Origin: Chryseosolibacter sp966080355
GTDB lineage: Bacteria; Bacteroidota; Bacteroidia; Cytophagales; Cyclobacteriaceae
Direction: 5' to 3'
DNA length: 11,641 bases
NCBI GenBank assembly: GCA_966080355.1
Contig: CBHROW010000162.1
Coordinates: 1-11,641, forward strand
The notes beneath the pieces were generated by a model that did not search any database, was not told the origin of the DNA, and was given only the letters and a program-made list of their open reading frames with translations. Position numbers and translations under genes: made by a program. Positions 6,534-11,641 of the stretch are shown piece after piece. Position 1 is the stretch's first letter. Each line of letters begins with the position of its first letter.

Positions 6534-6828
6534 CACTACTGTCGGGAGAAATTTTAGAATCGAAAAAATCTTCGAATTTGGTTTACGCTGAGACGTTTTC
6601 TAGCATTTGTGAAAGGAGCCCTCATCTGCATTTTTACCTTCCGGTATGCTTCAGGAGGACCTAAGCCTGGCCTTGGTCTGGAAGTGGAATGCGCGGCCAG
6701 GGTTAAGGCCGGATGAAGCATATCAGTGGCCAAGCGGCCCCGGAGCGACAAAAAGATTTAATCGAAGTGAAGGTGTTGGAAGTTCTGGTGAGCTTTCCCC
6801 GGACAGTAGTGATTCAGTGTTCGTTATT
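6470..6828. mobile_element. MITE- or REP-like composite inverted-repeat element (no ORF of its own)
   Basis: This covers most of the 436-base gap between the receptor and the Nudix gene. AATAACGAACACTGAA at 6470-6485 is repeated exactly in inverse at 6813-6828. Bases 6533-6550 (beginning TCACTACTGTC) are repeated in inverse at 6795-6812 with 16 of 18 matches. The left end differs by carrying 47 more bases that complete the 23-bp palindrome. Inside lies a second hairpin (6645-6722). No transposase or convincing protein is encoded; the short frames across it look incidental. Terminal inverted repeats without a coding gene suggest a non-autonomous element. No clear target-site duplication was found. 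Bases 6440-6469 and 6829-6875 hold nothing else I can name. Confidence 0.5.
6645..6722. repeat. Imperfect inverted repeat, 28-base arms, inside the composite element
   Basis: Arms 6645-6672 and 6695-6722 pair at 22 of 28 positions around a 22-base loop. The outer nine (TATGCTTCA with TGAAGCATA) and the inner seven (CCTGGCC with GGCCAGG) are perfect, and the mismatches cluster in the middle. The segment is markedly more GC-rich than its surroundings. A small GGCC-AAGC-GGCC hairpin follows shortly after. The structure would fold as RNA or single-stranded DNA on either strand. Confidence 0.75.
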
Positions 6829-6875
6829 ATTTTCTTTTTCAGGCCGGCAGTTGATATGAGAGCTTGATGCTCCAT

Positions 6876-7643
6876 TTAGATCCCAAACTTCAGTCCCTGC
6901 TTCATCGCCACCTGATACTTCTTCTGATCGAATCGATACAAGAATGGCGCCTTGTGCGCACCGCCTTCCTTGCGTTCTTTCAAGCGCTCCAGGATACCGA
7001 ACGAAAGGATTTTTTTCTGGAAATTTCTTCGATCGAGAGACTTGCCGAGTATCGTCTCGTAGAGGGATTGTAGCTCGGGCATCGTGAATTTCTCAGGCAA
7101 AAGATCTTTTCCCACCGGGTAGTCGTGCAAATTCAGTCGCAGTGATGCGAGCGCCTTCTCGAGGATATCGTTGTGATCGAGAATGAGTCTGGGTGTCTTG
7201 TTGATGTCCCACCATTTGCAATCCATCGAGAACTCATCGGGTGCAGGAGTCACTTTCGAGAATTCGACAAGTGCCCAGTAACCCACGGTGATAAACCGTT
7301 GCATCAGCCAGTTGGATGCGGCAACTCCAGCTGGTGTTTTGATGCCATGTTTTCCTCGCTCGCGTTGCGGATCCCCGAACGTATAAAATTGCTGAAGGTA
7401 AATATTTTTCAGTCCTGTTCGATCACGCAATATTCTCACTGCGGCAGTGTCGATGTGTTCATTGCGCAGAATAAATCCTCCCGGCAGACACCATCGTTTG
7501 GTTTCTTTCCATTGGAGTAAAAGTACTTTGAGCTCATTGTCGTGGAATCCGAAGATCACACAATCAATCGATAAGTGTGGAATGAAATGTTCTTGCCCTT
7601 TCGTGAAGAATTCTTCTAAGCTCAGTTTTGGCTTGATCGGCAT
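6876..7643 (-). CDS. NrtR/AraR-type Nudix transcriptional regulator
   Basis: A 255-residue cytoplasmic regulator: an N-terminal Nudix-fold ligand-binding domain (about residues 20-150) and a C-terminal winged helix (about 165-245) with the family signature DLLPEKFTMPELQSLYETIL, then LDRRNFQKKILSFGIL and APFLYRFD. The Nudix box (G56-L77, GFILRNEHIDTAAVRILRDR) has lost the catalytic REUXEE core, reading RILRDR, so hydrolysis is unlikely and the domain probably binds an effector. In Bacteroidota such proteins control sugar use (AraR) or, elsewhere, NAD metabolism (NrtR). I start at ATG 7643; an upstream in-frame TTG at 7661 would add six residues. It is divergent from the trehalose operon across 170 bases, so that operon is the most likely target, together with its own gene. 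The effector cannot be read from the sequence. Confidence 0.92.
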   Translation of the reverse strand: MPIKPKLSLEEFFTKGQEHFIPHLSIDCVIFGFHDNELKVLLLQWKETKRWCLPGGFILRNEHIDTAAVRILRDRTGLKNIYLQQFYTFGDPQRERGKHGIKTPAGVAASNWLMQRFITVGYWALVEFSKVTPAPDEFSMDCKWWDINKTPRLILDHNDILEKALASLRLNLHDYPVGKDLLPEKFTMPELQSLYETILGKSLDRRNFQKKILSFGILERLKERKEGGAHKAPFLYRFDQKKYQVAMKQGLKFGI

Positions 7644-7689
7644 AACGCTAAGATAATGCAACTCCCTACTTTTTCACGGGCCGACATAC

Positions 7690-7702
7690 CATTCGTGGAA
7701 TG
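7690..7702. promoter_or_regulatory. Candidate operator palindrome CATTC-GTG-GAATG
   Basis: A perfect 5-bp inverted repeat with a 3-base centre, 47 bases upstream of the Nudix regulator start and 112 bases upstream of the trehalose synthase start. Its location in the divergent promoter region makes it a candidate binding site for the regulator, but the arms are short and chance is possible. Confidence 0.3.
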
Positions 7703-7711
7703 ATTTTTTTT

Positions 7712-7748
7712 GATTGAATTAGGTTCGCCATGTTGCTAAAATTCAATC
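7712..7748. promoter_or_regulatory. Candidate operator: GATTGAATT ... AATTCAATC
   Basis: Perfect 9-bp inverted repeat (7712-7720 and 7740-7748) with a 19-base spacer, near the middle of the 170-base divergent region between the Nudix regulator and the trehalose operon. Allowing a one-base bulge, TAG/CTA extends the pairing. The arm centres are 28 bp apart, nearly three helical turns, so two regulator dimers or one spread dimer could bind. Assignment to the regulator is by position only. Confidence 0.4.
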
Positions 7749-7813
7749 CATAAACGCCCTTCTGTTTAAAATGGTGACATTTAGACCGATTGAGGCGTGA
7801 AAAAAAATCCATT

Positions 7814-10030
7814 ATGAACGATAATTCAAGACATGGGAGATTGATCGTAGTTTCCAACCGCCTTCCTTTTCAATTGCTCGAAAAGAATGGCACCGTTACG
7901 CTCAAAGAGAGTGATGGCGGATTGGTGAGCGCATTGAAAAGTTATTTTGAAGGCGAAGGCAAGGACCTGGGTGTGTCTGAAAAGTGGTGGATTGGCTCCG
8001 CTGAATTTCCGGAGAAACGATGGAAAAAATTTACCACGCAAACACGGTACGAGGGTTCATTTCATGTCGACCCCATTTATATCGACAAGAAGATCTATAA
8101 TCAATATTACAATGGGTTTTGCAACGCCACCCTTTGGCCATTGTTTCATTATTTTCCATCGATGGTGGAGTTTGATGAGAATACATTCAAAGCCTACGAA
8201 GCAGTGAACCGCACCTTTGCTGATAAAATTATCTCGGTGCTCAAAGCAGACGACATTCTTTGGATCCACGATTATCAGCTCATGCTTGTTCCTGGAATGG
8301 TGAGAGAACAAATGCCGGAAGCAGACATCGGTTTTTTCCTGCACATTCCTTTTCCATCTTTTGAGGTGTTCCGCCTTATGCATACTCCATGGAAGCAGAA
8401 GATCGTGCAGGGCTTGCTTGGCGCTGACCTGATCGGATTTCACACACACGAGTATGTTCAGCATTTTTTGAAGACCGTGCAAATGGTGACAGGCTTCGAT
8501 CACCAATTTCGAAACATCATGCTCAAAGACCGTGTTGTCAAGGCGGATTTGTTTCCCCTCGGCATCGACTTCGATAAATTTCACAACGCTTCTCAACGGC
8601 CTGGCGTAGTTCAGGAAAAGGAGAAAATTAAGAGCAGTTTTGGCGATCGCAAAGTAATTTTTTCGGTAGACCGTCTCGATTATACGAAAGGAATAACCCA
8701 TCGTCTTTCAGGTTTTGAATATTTTTTGGAGCATCATCCGGAATGGCGCGGAAAAGTTGTGTTTGTACTCGTGGTTGTGCCGTCACGCCAGATCATCAGC
8801 AGATACTCAGAGCGAAGAAAAATGATCGAAGAACAAGTTGGTCGTCTCAATGGCAGATATTCGACCCTGGAATGGCAACCGATCATTTATCGCTACAATC
8901 ACCTTAACTTCAACGAGCTCGCGGCATTGTACGACACTTCCGATATCGGCCTCATCACCCCGTTACGCGATGGAATGAACCTGGTGGCCAAAGAATACAT
9001 CGCGAGTTGTCATGACAAAGGCGTGTTGATCTTAAGTGAGCTCGCAGGCGCAGCGAATGAAATGGGAGAAGCCGTACTGGTCAATCCGATGGATCGGCAG
9101 GAAGTTGCACAGGCGATTCTCACCAGTTTATCGATGTCGAAAGAAGATCAGAAGCAACGATTGGAAGCTATTCAACAGCGGCTTCGCGACTACAATGTGA
9201 TCGACTGGGTGAATGACTTTTTAAAACAGCTCGAGTTGGTGAAGTCCGATCAGCGCACGCAGGAAACCAAGCATCTTTCATCGAAGGAACTGAGTGTGAT
9301 CGGAGATCATTTCAGAAATGCGAGAAGGCGCCACCTGTTACTCGATTATGACGGAACACTCGTGCCCTATGCCCGTCACCCGCGCCTGGCAATTCCGAAC
9401 GAGGACCTGCTCACCTTGTTGAATATTCTTGCCTCCGACAAACGAACAGAGGCAACGATCATCAGCGGTCGCGATAGCAAGACGCTTGACGAATGGTTTA
9501 GAAATGTTCCGATCAATTTAGTGGCTGAGCACGGTGCTGCTATACGTTTGCGAAATGGAGAGTGGCGTCAGGAGCGTGATTCCGATCAATCGTGGAAGCC
9601 GCGTATTCGCCCGACATTGGAATTATTTACCCAACGAAGTCCGGGATCGCTGATCGAAGAAAAAGTCCATACACTCGCGTGGCACTATCGGAATGTGGAC
9701 CCTGAACTTGGTTTTGTTCGGTCGCGTGAGTTGCTGGATAACCTGCATCACTTGTTGAGAAACACGTCATTGAATGTTGTCGATGGAAATAAAGTGATCG
9801 AGGTACGCATGGCGGGTGTCGATAAGGGAACGGTGGCAACGAAACTTCTGTCGGGAACAGACTATGATTTCGTGCTCGCGGTAGGAGACGACAAAACCGA
9901 TGAAGATATGTTTCGCGCTTTGGCCGACAAGGCTGTCACCATTAAGATCGGCACAGGTAACACGGTTGCACAATATACTCTCTCAAATCACCTCGAAGTA
10001 ATTCATTTGCTCAATCAACTGCTGAACTAA
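7814..10030 (+). CDS. otsAB: Bifunctional trehalose-6-phosphate synthase/phosphatase
   Basis: A 738-residue cytoplasmic fusion that makes trehalose from a nucleotide-glucose (usually UDP-glucose) and glucose-6-phosphate. The GT20 synthase half (about 8-475) keeps the residues known from E. coli OtsA: R16 in VVSNRLPF, Y98/W108 in QYYNGFCNATLWPLFHYF, D153 in WIHDYQLMLVPG, H177 in FFLHIPFPS, R287 and K292 in VDRLDYTKG, and D386 and E394 in PLRDGMNLVAKEYIA. The HAD phosphatase half (about 500-735) has D511/D513 in LLLDYDGTLVPYARHP, SGRDSKTLDEWF, the cap segment VHTLAWHYRNVDPELG, and VGDDKTDEDMF. All key residues look intact. I start at ATG 7814, just before the conserved RLIVVSNRLP; a TTG at 7790 would add eight residues. 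Length matches known fusions. A GH15 gene follows after two bases, and the divergent Nudix gene probably regulates both. Confidence 0.96.
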   Translation: MNDNSRHGRLIVVSNRLPFQLLEKNGTVTLKESDGGLVSALKSYFEGEGKDLGVSEKWWIGSAEFPEKRWKKFTTQTRYEGSFHVDPIYIDKKIYNQYYNGFCNATLWPLFHYFPSMVEFDENTFKAYEAVNRTFADKIISVLKADDILWIHDYQLMLVPGMVREQMPEADIGFFLHIPFPSFEVFRLMHTPWKQKIVQGLLGADLIGFHTHEYVQHFLKTVQMVTGFDHQFRNIMLKDRVVKADLFPLGIDFDKFHNASQRPGVVQEKEKIKSSFGDRKVIFSVDRLDYTKGITHRLSGFEYFLEHHPEWRGKVVFVLVVVPSRQIISRYSERRKMIEEQVGRLNGRYSTLEWQPIIYRYNHLNFNELAALYDTSDIGLITPLRDGMNLVAKEYIASCHDKGVLILSELAGAANEMGEAVLVNPMDRQEVAQAILTSLSMSKEDQKQRLEAIQQRLRDYNVIDWVNDFLKQLELVKSDQRTQETKHLSSKELSVIGDHFRNARRRHLLLDYDGTLVPYARHPRLAIPNEDLLTLLNILASDKRTEATIISGRDSKTLDEWFRNVPINLVAEHGAAIRLRNGEWRQERDSDQSWKPRIRPTLELFTQRSPGSLIEEKVHTLAWHYRNVDPELGFVRSRELLDNLHHLLRNTSLNVVDGNKVIEVRMAGVDKGTVATKLLSGTDYDFVLAVGDDKTDEDMFRALADKAVTIKIGTGNTVAQYTLSNHLEVIHLLNQLLN

Positions 10031-10032
10031 GC

Positions 10033-11641
10033 ATGAGTCGACATACATATAACCTGGGAATAATCGGCAACTGTTCCTACATGGCTTACATTGATCTGCA
10101 AGCGAGTGTCAAGTGGATGTGTATGCCGCGTTTTGATAGCTCGTTTTTATTCGGATCACTGCTTGATGAAGAACGTGGAGGAACATTTTCGATCACACCA
10201 CAGGAGGAATTCACATCGCGGCAATACTACATCCCGAACACCAATGTACTCGCCACAGAATTCTTCACGCGGTCAGGCAAGTTTCGTGTGCTCGACTGCG
10301 CACCTCGATTTTATCACTTCGAGCGATTTTTCAAACCATTGATGCTGGTACGAAAGATTGAAGTGCTCGAAGGAAGTCCTGCGCTGAAGGTACGGTGCGA
10401 GCCAGTGGGCAACTACGGAAAGGTTGTTCCCGAAGTCGTTGTCGGCAGCAATCACATTCGTTACATGAATCTCGATATGCAGGCGAGGCTCACAACAGAT
10501 ATCTCGCTCTCCTATATCACGAATTCCGAGGCGTTTGTACTCGATCAAAATCGATATCTCGTTTTCACGTATGGCGAACCGCTGGAAGCTCCGCTCAAAG
10601 CCACCGCTGAAGATTTTATTAACCGCACGGTTCGATATTGGCAAACTTGGATCAAAAGCACGTATCTGCCGGATATCTACCAGGAACAGATCATTCGCTC
10701 AGCGCTGGTACTGAAGCTTCATCAATACGAAGACACTGGGGGCATCATCGCATCCGGTACAACAAGTCTCCCCGAAAATCATGGAAGCCAACGCACGTGG
10801 GACTATCGCTATTGCTGGTTTCGCGACTCTTATTACACATTGAAGGCCTTCAACGAGATGGGCCACTTCGATGAGCTCGAAGGTTATTTCGAATATATCC
10901 AGAACATGCTCATGCGCGAGTCAGGTCGGATGCAACCGTTGTATTCAGTCACGGGCCACAACGTTCTCGAGGAAGTTTATTTACCTCTTGCAGGATATCT
11001 TGGAAATCAGCCGGTACGTGTCGGCAACAACGCCTACATGCAGGTTCAAAACGATGTCTATGGACAGATCCTCGTTGGATTGTTGCCTTTGTTTGTCGAC
11101 AGACGATTGCTTCCCGTTCGAAAGACCTCATACCGGCCACTTGTTGATCGTCTTCTGACTTGCATCGAAAAAACAATGGACGAACCGGATGCAGGTCTCT
11201 GGGAATTTCGGGCAGTCACTCAGGTACATACCTATACACTGCTTTTCCATTGGGCAGGAAGTCACGCGGCAGCGAAAATTGGACGGATCATGAACGACCC
11301 CGAGCTCGTCACCCGCGCCATGAACCTGGAAAGAATCGCGGCAGCCGGGATTGAACGCACTTACGATGAATCACAGGGCGCCTATACACAAGCGATTGGA
11401 GCGCGGCACCTTGATGCGAGCACCTTGAAACTCATCACCATGAATTATCTCGATCCGAACTCTGACCGTGCACGAAAACACCTCAGCGAACTCGAGCGGC
11501 AACTCCGAACCGACCAAGGCCTCTTCTACAGGTATGTTCACCAGGATGATTTTGGAAAACCTGAAGCTACATTTCTCGTCTGCGCATTTTGGTATGTCGA
11601 TGCGCTTGCCTGTGTCGGCAGGGTAGACGATGCGATCAGTA
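10033..11641 (+). CDS. Glycoside hydrolase family 15 protein, glucoamylase/trehalase-like (partial, runs off right edge)
   Basis: An open frame of 536 codons from ATG 10033 to the window edge; members are about 600 residues, so roughly the last tenth is missing. It opens with the family start YNLGIIGNCSYMAYIDLQ and VKWMCMPRFDSSFLFGSLLD (N-terminal beta-sandwich). It then has the alpha/alpha-barrel motifs TWDYRYCWFRDSYYTLKAF (about 255-273), NQPVRVGNNAYMQVQNDVYG, GLWEFR with likely general acid E391, and LFYRYVHQDDFGKPEATF with likely general base E511, followed by LVCAFWYVDALA. GH15 enzymes are inverting hydrolases of terminal alpha-glucosidic bonds; some are trehalases. No signal peptide is seen, so a cytoplasmic site is likely. 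The gene begins two bases after the trehalose synthase stop and is surely co-transcribed, which favours trehalose or a related alpha-glucoside as substrate, by inference only. Confidence 0.94.
   Translation, partial: MSRHTYNLGIIGNCSYMAYIDLQASVKWMCMPRFDSSFLFGSLLDEERGGTFSITPQEEFTSRQYYIPNTNVLATEFFTRSGKFRVLDCAPRFYHFERFFKPLMLVRKIEVLEGSPALKVRCEPVGNYGKVVPEVVVGSNHIRYMNLDMQARLTTDISLSYITNSEAFVLDQNRYLVFTYGEPLEAPLKATAEDFINRTVRYWQTWIKSTYLPDIYQEQIIRSALVLKLHQYEDTGGIIASGTTSLPENHGSQRTWDYRYCWFRDSYYTLKAFNEMGHFDELEGYFEYIQNMLMRESGRMQPLYSVTGHNVLEEVYLPLAGYLGNQPVRVGNNAYMQVQNDVYGQILVGLLPLFVDRRLLPVRKTSYRPLVDRLLTCIEKTMDEPDAGLWEFRAVTQVHTYTLLFHWAGSHAAAKIGRIMNDPELVTRAMNLERIAAAGIERTYDESQGAYTQAIGARHLDASTLKLITMNYLDPNSDRARKHLSELERQLRTDQGLFYRYVHQDDFGKPEATFLVCAFWYVDALACVGRVDDAIS

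Noticed and set aside
6554..6751. 65-residue minus-strand protein in the gap
   Set aside because: It lies across the GC-rich hairpin and arms of the inverted-repeat element, is very rich in R and P, and has no recognisable domain. It is better explained as incidental to the repeat.
6470..6828. Retron-like non-coding RNA (outer complementary ends enclosing a long hairpin)
   Set aside because: No reverse transcriptase gene lies nearby; the next genes are a Nudix regulator and a receptor. The outer repeats are also longer and structured unlike retron a1/a2 ends.
8057..8701. 214-codon minus-strand frame inside the trehalose synthase gene
   Set aside because: It is antisense to fully conserved GT20 motifs and has no family features of its own.

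Overview
The window looks like a piece of a Bacteroidota chromosome, perhaps Cytophagales or Chitinophagales; the rank below phylum is a guess. The signs are an OMP_b-brl_3-type TonB-dependent receptor with an N-terminal carboxypeptidase-regulatory-like domain, a LytS/LytTR two-component pair, a NrtR/AraR-type Nudix regulator, AT-rich leaders without clear Shine-Dalgarno sequences, and a fused trehalose-phosphate synthase/phosphatase followed by a GH15 hydrolase. No tRNA, rRNA or CRISPR array and no transposase gene was seen.

Layout. (1) 1-1172, minus strand: a small AT-richer accessory pair. It holds a TIGR04255-family protein and, overlapping its stop codon by one base, an unrecognised gene that runs off the left edge. 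Two tandem DnaA-box-like sequences lie just upstream of the pair, and a compact multi-hairpin stretch lies further upstream. (2) 2183-3229 and 1461-2186, minus strand: a LytS/YehU-type sensor histidine kinase and its LytTR response regulator, overlapping by four bases. (3) 3506-6439, plus strand: a 977-residue TonB-dependent outer-membrane receptor, divergent from the kinase. It carries an unusual glycine-rich linker and an extra C-terminal beta-rich domain. (4) 6440-6875: a gene-free stretch that is almost entirely one nested inverted-repeat structure (about 6470-6828). It includes a perfect 23-bp hairpin built on a 7-base period and a second, imperfect 28-bp hairpin. It looks like a MITE- or REP-like element. 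(5) 6876-7643, minus strand: a Nudix-plus-winged-helix regulator with a degenerate Nudix box. It is divergent from (6) 7814-10030 and 10033 to the right edge, plus strand: a bifunctional trehalose-6-phosphate synthase/phosphatase and a GH15 glucoamylase/trehalase-like enzyme, two bases apart.

How the genes fit together. The kinase and LytTR regulator plausibly sense an envelope signal and control the divergent receptor. The Nudix protein is plausibly a sugar- or nucleotide-responsive repressor or activator of the trehalose operon, acting at the 170-bp divergent intergenic region, which holds two candidate palindromic operators. The operon could both make trehalose (GT20 plus HAD phosphatase) and hydrolyse an alpha-glucoside, perhaps trehalose itself (GH15). 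The most novel-looking items are the composite palindromic element at 6470-6828, the receptor's C-terminal domain, and the TIGR04255 pair with its DnaA boxes and intragenic hairpin.
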